6,162 nucleotides of DNA from Collinsella sp. (GTDB lineage Bacteria; Actinomycetota; Coriobacteriia; Coriobacteriales; Coriobacteriaceae). A program made the position numbers and the translations under genes. The stretch covers positions 1 through 6,162 of the forward strand of contig JAIJJM010000138.1 of assembly GCA_022728415.1 (NCBI GenBank), in the 5' to 3' direction. Of this stretch, positions 1-5,278 are shown piece after piece (within the stretch, counting starts at the first letter, position 1; every line of letters starts with the position of its first letter). Under the pieces are notes generated by a model that saw only the letters and a program-made list of their open reading frames with translations, searched no databases and was not told the origin of the DNA.

Positions 1-18
1 TAGGTGAACGTTCACCTA
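1..18. promoter_or_regulatory. Perfect 18-bp palindrome, LacI/GalR-type operator
   Basis: TAGGTGAACGTTCACCTA equals its own reverse complement. The core GTGAACGTTCAC with a central CpG is the classic form of LacI/GalR-family operators, in which the hinge-helix leucine inserts at the central CG step. The site lies 215 bp past the end of the LacI-family gene in this window, so it most likely controls a gene or operon starting just left of the window. A half-site, GGTGAACG, recurs at 29-36. That the LacI-family protein encoded at 234-1313 binds here is an inference from proximity. Confidence 0.6.
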
Positions 19-29
19 ACCATCACGGG

Positions 30-58
30 GTGAACGGTAGATTTTGGGGGTTTAACGG
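30..58 (+). repeat. Copy 1 of a ~30-bp intergenic motif flanking lacI
   Basis: This stretch reads GTGAACGG, then GATTTTGGGG, then TTTAACGG. A similar block with GTAAACGG, GATTTTGGGG and GTTAACCG in the same order occurs on the opposite strand at 1353-1384, in the lacI promoter region. The shared core is an exact 10-mer, with similar flanks and small spacing differences. It may be a dispersed intergenic motif or a protein-binding block. Confidence 0.4.
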
Positions 59-66
59 TTGTCTTC

Positions 67-114
67 GGGAAACTGTATCCCGTTCTGAGCGCTGATTCTG
101 GGACACAGTTTCCG
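67..114. repeat. Palindromic repeat unit 1
   Basis: The left arm GGGAAACTGTATCCC (67-81) is complementary to GGGACACAGTTTCC (100-113), with one mismatch, around an 18-nt loop. The loop resembles that of unit 2 (shared TCTGAGC and ATTC). Unit structure and spacing match unit 2 exactly, so the two form a tandem pair. This is the architecture of REP/BIME-like extragenic palindromes. As RNA on the lacI strand it would fold into a stable stem, possibly protecting the lacI 3' end. Confidence 0.7.
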
Positions 115-127
115 CTAGAGCTTCATT

Positions 128-175
128 GGGAAAGTGTGTCCCACTCTGAGCCCCAATTCCGGGACACAGTTTCCC
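128..175. repeat. Palindromic repeat unit 2
   Basis: The left arm GGGAAAGTGTGTCCC (128-142) pairs with GGGACACAGTTTCCC (161-175), with one mismatch, around an 18-nt loop. Arm-to-arm offset is 33 nt, the same as in unit 1, and the two units repeat with a 61-nt period. The inner arms of neighbouring units (100-113 and 128-142) are also complementary, so the array could switch between two alternative foldings. Confidence 0.7.
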
Positions 176-233
176 ACCGTTGCTGAATACTCTCAAAAAT
201 GCACGTCGCTACCGGGGTACCCGCCCAGACCGG

Positions 234-1313
234 TTAGATGCCCGCAAGCTTGCAGTAACGATCGACGTTGCTGGCAAACACCATCTCCACGGCACCCTTT
301 TGCACGGGGTCCGCAGGCGTTTTACCCCACAGCAAGTAATCGCCCAGCGTCTTGGCACCGCGGTAGGCCAAACCCACCGGGTCCTTGTAGACGATATTGG
401 TAAAGATACCGCGACGCAGGGCAAGCGCGCTCTCGGGGAACAGGTCATTGCCGATCACCATGACCTCGCCAGCCTTGTTGGCCGAGACGAGCGTGTCGGC
501 CACCAGCTCGGAGCCCACAGCGAACACGCTGCAGATGAGCTCGGGAGCCTCCGAGCTGCTGAGTCGGGCCTTCAGTTCGCGCTCAAGCTGCTTAACCTGG
601 GCATGCGCGCCCGTCAGGTCCTCGACCTGCCAGGGAACATTGTGGTCGCGCAGGTAATTGTGGAAGGCGCGGGCGGTCAGATAGTGCGAATCGGTATAGG
701 GGTCACCTGCCAGCAGCAGCACGCGGGCATCGGCACCGGAAGCGTGGACCAAATTTGCCGCTTGCTCGGCCATCAGGCTGCCCGCCGTTGAATAATCGGC
801 CAAGCTGGCGCCCAAACGGTCGAAATGCGGACGGTCGCCATCGACGAGCTCAATTGCCACACCCGCCTCGGCAATCTGCTCCAGTAAATGGGTCGCACGA
901 TCGTCGCCCGGGACGTAAGCAAGCAAGCCATCGATCTTCTCGCCCACCTGCAGACGCTCATCGATATGCTCGAGTGCATCGGCATAGCCGCCGACGACAA
1001 ACTCAACGCGCTCGATGCTAATGCCCTGGTCGATGACCTCCTGCTCAAAGCGATTGCAACCTTCCCACAGGTAACGATAGAAGTAAGCGCCCTCGCGCGA
1101 TGCGCACGGCAGGCAAAACACCAGGTTGATATCCTTACGACGCAGGCTCGAAGCGCTCGTGTTGCGGTGATAGCCCATTTCTTCGGCCTTATCGTTAACT
1201 TTGGCGCGCACGGACTCGCTCACGCCGGCCTTGCCCGTCAGAGCTTTGTGCACGGTATTGATGGAAACGCCGAGCTCGGCGGCTATGTCCTTCATGGTTA
1301 CGCGAGCGCTCAT
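234..1313 (-). CDS. LacI/GalR-family transcriptional regulator
   Basis: A 359-aa DNA-binding regulator, probably of sugar uptake or use. Residues 5-28 form the N-terminal helix-turn-helix (VTMKDIAAELGVS, then INTVHKAL). The hinge helix at about 52-59 contains ASSLRR with the leucine (L57) that normally inserts into the minor groove. The rest is a periplasmic-binding-protein-like effector domain ending near VDRYCKLAGI. The family usually has TVSRAL in the recognition helix; here it is TVHKAL, and the specificity pair corresponding to LacI Tyr17/Gln18 is Ile18/Asn19. The ATG start is chosen because GGAG lies 7 nt upstream (1321-1324). The length is normal for the family. The gene is monocistronic within the window, and the ligand cannot be told from sequence. 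A palindromic operator at 1-18 and an imperfect one in its own promoter region suggest control of a left-hand neighbour and possibly autoregulation. Confidence 0.93.
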   Translation of the reverse strand: MSARVTMKDIAAELGVSINTVHKALTGKAGVSESVRAKVNDKAEEMGYHRNTSASSLRRKDINLVFCLPCASREGAYFYRYLWEGCNRFEQEVIDQGISIERVEFVVGGYADALEHIDERLQVGEKIDGLLAYVPGDDRATHLLEQIAEAGVAIELVDGDRPHFDRLGASLADYSTAGSLMAEQAANLVHASGADARVLLLAGDPYTDSHYLTARAFHNYLRDHNVPWQVEDLTGAHAQVKQLERELKARLSSSEAPELICSVFAVGSELVADTLVSANKAGEVMVIGNDLFPESALALRRGIFTNIVYKDPVGLAYRGAKTLGDYLLWGKTPADPVQKGAVEMVFASNVDRYCKLAGI

Positions 1314-1330
1314 AGAGTTACTCCGGTGTT

Positions 1331-1374
1331 GGAAAGTTGCTAATTAACAATACGGTTAACGATACCCCAAAATC
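1331..1374 (-). promoter_or_regulatory. Probable lacI promoter region with possible autoregulatory site
   Basis: The AT-rich stretch upstream of the LacI-family gene reads, on the minus strand, GATTTTGGGGTATCG, then TTAACCGTATTG, then TTAATTAG. A weak -35 (TTGGGG) and -10 (TTAATT) with 17-bp spacing can be placed. GGTTAAC/GATACCC (1354-1367) is a CG-centred imperfect palindrome with 5 of 7 arm positions matching, the form expected of a LacI-family operator. Assignment of hexamers is uncertain. Confidence 0.35.
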
Positions 1375-1384
1375 ACCCGTTTAC
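1353..1384 (-). repeat. Copy 2 of the intergenic motif flanking lacI
   Basis: On the minus strand this reads GTAAACGG, GATTTTGGGG, then GTTAACCG, matching the block at 30-58 on the plus strand. The two copies therefore bracket the LacI-family gene in inverted orientation. It overlaps the likely lacI promoter. Confidence 0.4.
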
Positions 1385-1408
1385 TCCCCATGCCTGTCCC
1401 CAAATGCG

Positions 1409-1444
1409 AAAAACGCCCCGCGAACGGATGCTCGCGAGGCGTTT
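1409..1444 (-). terminator. Intrinsic terminator after the Cys-rich peptide gene
   Basis: AAACGCC (1411-1417) pairs with GGCGTTT (1438-1444), and CGCGA (1419-1423) with TCGCG (1432-1436). This makes a 12-bp stem with one mismatch and an 8-nt loop. On the minus strand it runs into TTTTT. It starts 15 nt past the stop codon of the 66-aa gene. Confidence 0.85.
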
Positions 1445-1458
1445 GAGACCGGGTTTTG

Positions 1459-1659
1459 CTACTGAACGCCGCGACCCAGGTCTTCGGCAATCTTATCCAC
1501 GCCTTTAAGCGCGGCGCAGGTCTTTTTGTTGGAGCAATGCCCCGTACAAACGCCACCCTGGGCGCAGTCGGCGCAGGTGCCCTTGCGGTGGATGCGCACG
1601 CATACCGCGACAAACGCAATACCGATAACAGCCAGCACAACAATATCGATAGGTGCCAT
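1459..1659 (-). CDS. FeoB-associated Cys-rich membrane protein
   Basis: A 66-aa protein with one N-terminal transmembrane helix (about residues 4-22, IDIVVLAVIGIAFVAVCVR), a short basic stretch (RIHRK), and a cysteine cluster at C29, C32, C38, C42 and C48. This is the architecture of the FeoB-associated Cys-rich membrane family, small proteins often encoded beside feoB. The proposed role is help with Fe(II) transfer or assembly at the FeoB pore, but it is not proven. The positive residues after the helix suggest that the Cys-rich tail is cytoplasmic. GGAGG at 1666-1670 sits 6 nt before the ATG, a strong ribosome binding site that fixes the start. The gene lies 173 bp past feoB, beyond a terminator, and has its own terminator. 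It is therefore expressed either by read-through or from its own promoter; the latter is favoured by a 14-mer shared with the feoB upstream region. Confidence 0.85.
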   Translation of the reverse strand: MAPIDIVVLAVIGIAFVAVCVRIHRKGTCADCAQGGVCTGHCSNKKTCAALKGVDKIAEDLGRGVQ

Positions 1660-1740
1660 AACAAGCCTCCTCTAGTTAACCGCCTCTTACTTTACTCCAA
1701 CTCCCACCCGCCAAAAAGGGACAGGTTAATTTCGGTCGGT

Positions 1741-1754
1741 TTTATCTGCAGAAA
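1741..1754 (-). repeat. 14-mer TTTCTGCAGATAAA upstream of the Cys-rich gene
   Basis: On the minus strand this is TTTCTGCAGATAAA, with the palindromic core TCTGCAGA. An identical 14-mer lies upstream of feoB at 4254-4267, in the same orientation. It ends 81 nt before the start codon here and 93 nt before that of feoB. It is a candidate shared regulatory element. Confidence 0.5.
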
Positions 1755-1772
1755 CGCCACATCTCCCCCACC

Positions 1773-1804
1773 AAAAGCCCGAATGTCGCTAGGACACTCG
1801 GGCT
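1773..1804 (-). terminator. Intrinsic terminator after feoB
   Basis: On the minus strand, AGCCCGAGTGTC and GACATTCGGGCT form a 12-bp stem with one G-U pair and a 5-nt loop, followed by TTTT. The stem lies about 28 nt past the feoB stop codon. It separates feoB from the Cys-rich peptide gene. Confidence 0.85.
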
Positions 1805-1832
1805 CGTGGAAAGGGGTTATCCTTATTCGGAC

Positions 1833-4160
1833 TTAAGCGGAAACTGTGGCGGAAGCAGTGTTGGTCTCGTCCTCGTCGGTCCATGCATGTTTGGGCATGG
1901 GGCGGAAGATCTGGAAGAGCATCGCAGCCAGCAGCACAATGGCCACAACCGTCCAGATACCAAACTGACCTAGAACAAGCAAGTTGTAGAACTGGTTGAT
2001 GAACAGGCCGATGACCCAGGCAAAGGCGCACTCGTAGCCGAGGGCAATCGCGGTCCACTTGCCGGAGTCCATCTGGTTGCGGATGGTACCCATAGCGGCA
2101 AAGCACGGAGCGCACAGCAGGTTGAACGCGCCAAAGGCGACGCAAGCGCCCATGGTGGGGAACATGCCGGCAAACGCGGTCCACAGGCTCGGGTCGGTCT
2201 CGGCGGCGTCGGCAACGGACAGCAGCGAACCGGCGGTGGCAACGACGTTCTCCTTAGCGACAAGGCCAGAGACAGTCAGCGCGGTGGCCTGCCAGGTGCT
2301 AAAGCCGAGCGGGGCGAAAATCCAAGCGACCAGGTTACCGAGCATGGCAAGCACGGAGTAGTCCATGAACTCCTCGGGAATGCCGTCCATTGCGGGCAGG
2401 AAGCCAAAGGAACCGTTGTAGCTACCAAAGTTGGAAAGGAACCAAACGACGACGGTGGATGCGAAGATGACCGTACCGGCCTTCTTGATAAAGGCCCAGC
2501 AGCGCTCCCACACGTGCAGCGCCCAAGAGCGGATCGCCGGGAAGTGGTAGGCAGGAAGCTCCATAACGAACGGCGTCGGGCGACCGGCGAAGAGCTTGGT
2601 CTTCTTGAGCATGAGGCCCGAGGCGATGACGGCAAAGACGCCCAGGAAGTAGAAGAGCGGGCTGATCCACGCCGCGGTGGTGGAAGAATCGCCGATGATG
2701 GAGCCCATGAGCAGGGCGATGATCGGCAGCTTGGCGCCACAGGGGATGAACGTGGTGGTCATGACCGTCATGCGGCGGTCCTTCTCGTTCTCGATGGTCT
2801 TGGTGGCCATGACACCCGGGACGCCGCAGCCCGAGGACACAAGCATGGGGATAAAGGACTTACCGGACAGGCCGAAGCGGCGAAACACGCGGTCCATGAT
2901 AAAGGCGACGCGGGCCATGTAGCCGCAGTCCTCCAGGAAGGACAACATCACAAAGAGCAGGAACATCTGCGGGACGAAGCCGAAGATAGCGCCCAGGCCG
3001 GCGACGATGCCGTCGCAGACCAGCGAATCGACCAGGCCTCCGTCCTCAGTGCCGCCAGCCACAAGGGCGTCGTGCACCATGGTGGTGATACCCGGGACAT
3101 AGGGGCCGTACTGTGCCGGGTCGACCGAGTCGGCATTGTCGCCCGCAGCTTCGACAGCTGCGTCGTAGGCGTCGCGGCCCTGACCGAGCACATACCAGCC
3201 GTCGGTGCCGAAGAGCTGGTCGTTGGTGAAGTCGGTCACCGTGCCGCCCAAGGTAGAAACGGCGATGTAGTACACGCAGAACATGATGACCACAAAGATC
3301 GGCAGGCCCAGAATACGGTTGGTAACCACGTAGTCGATTTTCTCGGAGGTGCTCATCTTGGCCGGAGCCTTGGTGAGGCACTCATCGATGATGTGCGCGA
3401 TGACGCCATAGCGCTCACCGGTGATGATGGACTCGGCATCGTCGTCGCAATCCTGCTCGCACTGAGCGACCAGCTCCTCCACGCGAGCGGCCTTCTCCTT
3501 GGTGAGGTTGATGAGTTTGCAGGCGTCCGTATCACGCTCGAACAGCTTGACGGCGTAATAGCGGCGCTTGTTGGCCGGAACGCTCGCCGGCAGGTTGTTC
3601 TCGATGTGGTCCAGAACGTCCTCGATGGAGGAGTCGAACTTGTGCTCCGGCACCTGGCCCTTGGAAGCAGCGGACTTTTTGACCTGCTCGAACAGCTCCT
3701 TAATACCCTTGTTCTTAAGGGCCGAAATCATCATGACCGGGCAGCCGAGCTTCTTGGACAGTTTGGCGGTGTCGATCTTGTCACCGTTCTTCTCGACCAA
3801 ATCGGCCATATTGAGGGCAACGACCACGGGCAGGCCGGTCTCGATAACCTGAAGCGCCAGGTACAGGTTGCGCTCGAGGTTGGTGGCGTCGACCACTTGG
3901 ACGACAACATCGGGCTCGCCGCTCATGAGGTAATCGCGCGAGCATTGCTCCTCGGGGCTGTAGGGGGAAAGCGAGTAGATGCCGGGGAGGTCCGTGATGG
4001 TAACGTTCTTGTCGCTTAGGAGCTTGGCTTCTTTTTTCTCAACCGTGACACCGGGCCAGTTGCCAACGTAGCCGTTAGCGCCGGTAATCAGGTTGAAAAG
4101 CGTGGTCTTGCCGCAGTTGGGGTTACCCGCCAGCGCGACATGGATCTGAGAATCCGCCAT
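1833..4160 (-). CDS. feoB: Ferrous iron transport protein B (FeoB)
   Basis: A GTP-dependent Fe(II) permease of the inner membrane, 775 aa, within the usual family range. The N-terminal G domain shows G1 GNPNCGKT (12-19), G2 Thr39 in GNWPGVTVEKK, G3 DLPG (57-60), G4 NMAD (117-120) and G5 SAL (146-148). A helical GDI-like region (about 150-275) follows. The membrane part begins near residue 283. It holds the first Gate motif with SGCGVPGVMATKTIENEKDR (about 443-462) and PCGAKLP (473-479), a second Gate region (GTVIFASTVVVWFL), the VAKENVVAT motif, and a late Cys pair in LCAPCFAAM. The loop after the first helix (about 304-380) is long and acidic. The tail is polar and lacks the Cys-rich end seen in some FeoB proteins; a separate Cys-rich gene follows downstream. 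AAGGA lies just upstream of the ATG and supports the start. A terminator follows. Confidence 0.97.
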   Translation of the reverse strand: MADSQIHVALAGNPNCGKTTLFNLITGANGYVGNWPGVTVEKKEAKLLSDKNVTITDLPGIYSLSPYSPEEQCSRDYLMSGEPDVVVQVVDATNLERNLYLALQVIETGLPVVVALNMADLVEKNGDKIDTAKLSKKLGCPVMMISALKNKGIKELFEQVKKSAASKGQVPEHKFDSSIEDVLDHIENNLPASVPANKRRYYAVKLFERDTDACKLINLTKEKAARVEELVAQCEQDCDDDAESIITGERYGVIAHIIDECLTKAPAKMSTSEKIDYVVTNRILGLPIFVVIMFCVYYIAVSTLGGTVTDFTNDQLFGTDGWYVLGQGRDAYDAAVEAAGDNADSVDPAQYGPYVPGITTMVHDALVAGGTEDGGLVDSLVCDGIVAGLGAIFGFVPQMFLLFVMLSFLEDCGYMARVAFIMDRVFRRFGLSGKSFIPMLVSSGCGVPGVMATKTIENEKDRRMTVMTTTFIPCGAKLPIIALLMGSIIGDSSTTAAWISPLFYFLGVFAVIASGLMLKKTKLFAGRPTPFVMELPAYHFPAIRSWALHVWERCWAFIKKAGTVIFASTVVVWFLSNFGSYNGSFGFLPAMDGIPEEFMDYSVLAMLGNLVAWIFAPLGFSTWQATALTVSGLVAKENVVATAGSLLSVADAAETDPSLWTAFAGMFPTMGACVAFGAFNLLCAPCFAAMGTIRNQMDSGKWTAIALGYECAFAWVIGLFINQFYNLLVLGQFGIWTVVAIVLLAAMLFQIFRPMPKHAWTDEDETNTASATVSA

Positions 4161-4235
4161 TCAATCCTTCTTCCTTGTGTGCCCGCGCTGCTTTCTCCGG
4201 GCGGGCTGGATAATGTGCTTCAAAGTTGCAGCATT

Positions 4236-4255
4236 AAGTTAGAAAAACCTAACTT
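4236..4255. promoter_or_regulatory. Inverted repeat AAGTTAG/CTAACTT before feoB
   Basis: AAGTTAG (4236-4242) and CTAACTT (4249-4255) are perfect 7-bp arms around a 6-nt spacer, in the 122-bp gap between the second feoA and feoB. On the minus strand it contains TTAGG and CTAA half-elements reminiscent of DtxR/IdeR iron boxes, though the spacing differs. A weak promoter can be placed just downstream on the minus strand (TTAATG, 16 bp, CATTAT), partly overlapping the right arm. It could be an operator or a hairpin in the transcript. Confidence 0.45.
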
Positions 4256-4267
4256 TATCTGCAGAAA
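4254..4267 (-). repeat. 14-mer TTTCTGCAGATAAA upstream of feoB
   Basis: Identical to 1741-1754 and in the same orientation relative to the downstream gene. It directly abuts the AAGTTAG inverted repeat, sharing two bases with it. Together they suggest a control region for feoB separate from that of the feoA genes. Confidence 0.5.
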
Positions 4268-4282
4268 TATACGCCGGAGCCC

Positions 4283-4504
4283 TTACTGGACCTCGACGAC
4301 GGCCGCCTCTTCCTTGCGAATGGAAAGCTCGTAGCCGCGTACGTTGATCTCGATCGGATCACCGAGCGGTGCAACCTTCACGACCTTAAACGAAGTGCCC
4401 TTGATGAGCCCCAGGTCCATAAGGTGGCGACGAAGCGCACCCTCACCGTGAAGCTTGACGATGGTAGAGCTCTCGCCCACCTTAACGTCACCCAACGTCT
4501 TCAT
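4283..4504 (-). CDS. feoA: FeoA family protein, proximal to feoB
   Basis: A 73-aa cytoplasmic SH3-like protein, the partner of FeoB in ferrous iron uptake; FeoA proteins are thought to bind FeoB and tune its activity. The FeoA signature is clear: LGDVKVGESSTIVKL, then RRHLMDLGLIKGT (25-37), then GDPIEINVRGYELSIRKEEA (48-67). Length is standard. The ATG start is supported by a GGGGGA purine run 8 nt upstream (4513-4517). It lies 40 bp after the first feoA and 122 bp before feoB. Of the two FeoA proteins here, this one is closest to the family consensus, so it is the more likely canonical FeoB partner. Confidence 0.93.
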   Translation of the reverse strand: MKTLGDVKVGESSTIVKLHGEGALRRHLMDLGLIKGTSFKVVKVAPLGDPIEINVRGYELSIRKEEAAVVEVQ

Positions 4505-4536
4505 TTACTTGTCCCCCTTTCAGTGCGTACAGAAAT

Positions 4537-4556
4537 ACCGTCGACTAACCGACGGT
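4537..4556 (-). other. Hairpin across the end of the first feoA
   Basis: ACCGTCG (4537-4543) and CGACGGT (4550-4556) form a perfect 7-bp stem with a 6-nt loop. It spans the stop codon of the first feoA and lies just upstream of the second. No U-run follows, so it is not a standard terminator. It could stabilise the mRNA or tune expression between the genes, or be chance. Confidence 0.35.
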
Positions 4557-4787
4557 CATGATGTGCATGGCCACCTTGGAATCAATGCCAAAGCGTGCGC
4601 CCAGCACCGTGACGATGATATTGGCGCCACTCGAGCTCACCACGTGGACCTCGTTGCCCTCGACAAAGCCGAGGTCCTTGAGGTGGTGTTTCATGTCCTC
4701 ATTGCCCTTTACACGAGACACGCGCACGGTTTCGCCCGCTTTTACCATCGAAAGCGGCATGGCCGGCACCTGCGGTCCACAAGACAT
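4545..4787 (-). CDS. FeoA family protein, distal and divergent
   Basis: An 80-aa FeoA-domain protein, first gene of the ferrous iron cluster. It carries a short N-terminal extension (MSCGPQVPAM) before the SH3-like fold (PLSMVKAGETVRVSRV). The family core is seen as MKHHLKDLGFVEGNEV (32-47). The C-terminal half (NIIVTVLGARFGIDSKVAMHI) departs from the consensus IEINVRGYELSIRKEEA pattern of its neighbour: the usual LxR segment becomes FGID. AGGAG at 4794-4798, 6 nt upstream, fixes the ATG. Tandem feoA genes before feoB are common in Gram-positive anaerobes. The two are not recent duplicates, so each may have a separate role, for example one as FeoB partner and one as modulator (inference). It is preceded by a long inverted repeat that may hold the promoter and operator of the cluster. 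Confidence 0.9.
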   Translation of the reverse strand: MSCGPQVPAMPLSMVKAGETVRVSRVKGNEDMKHHLKDLGFVEGNEVHVVSSSGANIIVTVLGARFGIDSKVAMHIMTVG

Positions 4788-4829
4788 GAGCGGCTCCTAA
4801 CGTCAGTTCGTCCTCAACATCGGCGTGAT

Positions 4830-4883
4830 AAAAGTTAACCACGTCTATGTTCGCTTTAGTAAACTAGCACGTGATTAACTTTT
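4830..4883. promoter_or_regulatory. 15-bp inverted repeat upstream of the feo cluster
   Basis: AAAAGTTAACCACGT (4830-4844) and ACGTGATTAACTTTT (4869-4883) are inverted copies matching at 14 of 15 positions, separated by 24 nt. The arms lie about 43-96 nt upstream of the first feoA start, where a promoter is expected. The spacer is AT-rich but no clear -35/-10 pair stands out. The AAGTTA half-site recurs in the inverted repeat before feoB. The arrangement fits two operator sites for a dimeric repressor, plausibly an iron regulator of the DtxR or Fur type (inference). Confidence 0.5.
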
Positions 4884-4930
4884 TGGAAAGGGTCCCCATT
4901 CAGATTTCGAAAAAGTTTCCTATACGAAAC

Positions 4931-4964
4931 AAAAAGACGCGGCAAAGAGCTGTCCTTTGCCGCG
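4931..4964 (-). terminator. Intrinsic terminator after the HPr gene
   Basis: CGCGGCAAAG (4938-4947) and CTTTGCCGCG (4955-4964) form a perfect 10-bp stem with a 7-nt loop. On the minus strand it is followed by TCTTTTTG. It starts 11 nt past the HPr stop codon. Confidence 0.92.
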
Positions 4965-4975
4965 CCCTGTCATGC

Positions 4976-5224
4976 TTAGAGCGAGAGGTTTCTGATCGAC
5001 GTAACGCAGGAAGCCTCGTCTACGCCCGAAACGCGGAAGATGATGTCCTCGCCGCAGTCGCCATAGAGAGCCATGAGGCCCATCACGTCGCGACCGTCGG
5101 TATGACGGTCGCCGATGCTGACCGACACGTCGCTACGATGCTTGGCGATGATGTCGTAGAGCAGCGCGACCGGGCGGGCATGCAGTCCCAACGGATCTTT
5201 AATCGTCTTCGTGAACTCGACCAT
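4976..5224 (-). CDS. ptsH: Phosphocarrier protein HPr of the PTS
   Basis: An 82-aa cytoplasmic phosphocarrier that takes phosphate from enzyme I and passes it to the sugar-specific EIIA components. The active-site signature GLHARPVA has the phosphorylatable His15 at exactly the family position, with Arg17 and Pro18. The rest aligns without gaps to Bacillus HPr through residue 53, including the MGLMAL segment (48-53). The regulatory Ser46 is replaced by Asp (R45-D46-V47-M48-G49), which mimics phosphoserine. The C-terminus is a few residues shorter than usual. The ATG at 5224 is chosen over an upstream in-frame ATG because GGGAGGGGAC directly precedes it and His falls at 15. No enzyme I gene is adjacent. 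The gene stands alone between two terminators. A second HPr elsewhere in the genome is possible. Confidence 0.9.
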   Translation of the reverse strand: MVEFTKTIKDPLGLHARPVALLYDIIAKHRSDVSVSIGDRHTDGRDVMGLMALYGDCGEDIIFRVSGVDEASCVTSIRNLSL

Positions 5225-5278
5225 GTCCCCTCCCACGACATCGCACATTCGGCCGGCAAACCCAGCCACGTGGTAGCT

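Noticed and set aside
195..234. Possible terminator of the LacI-family gene
   Set aside because: ACCGG/CCGGT makes only a 5-bp stem (211-215 with 230-234), and the T-run at 195-199 lies too far from it. The palindromic repeats further on may do this job instead.
888..1343. Plus-strand open frame of 151 codons opposite lacI
   Set aside because: It is the reverse-strand shadow of the LacI-family gene, with no ribosome binding site and no family resemblance.
1717..1724. GGGACAGG, also present on the minus strand near 1393-1400
   Set aside because: Only eight shared bases; too short to claim as a repeat from this window alone.
2514..4019. A 501-codon open frame on the plus strand opposite feoB
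   Set aside because: It mirrors the third-position GC bias of feoB on the other strand. The translation is low-complexity, rich in Asp, Gly, His and Val, with no recognisable fold, and feoB is certain.
4181..4206. GCCCGC/GCGGGC hairpin upstream of the feoB ribosome binding site
   Set aside because: Only a 6-bp stem with a 14-nt loop, no U-run and no overlap with the ribosome binding site; not enough to call a control element.
4788..4930. A riboswitch (for example the NiCo/iron type) in the feo leader
   Set aside because: No conserved purine-rich junction or multi-stem fold is visible; the inverted repeat explains the structure better.
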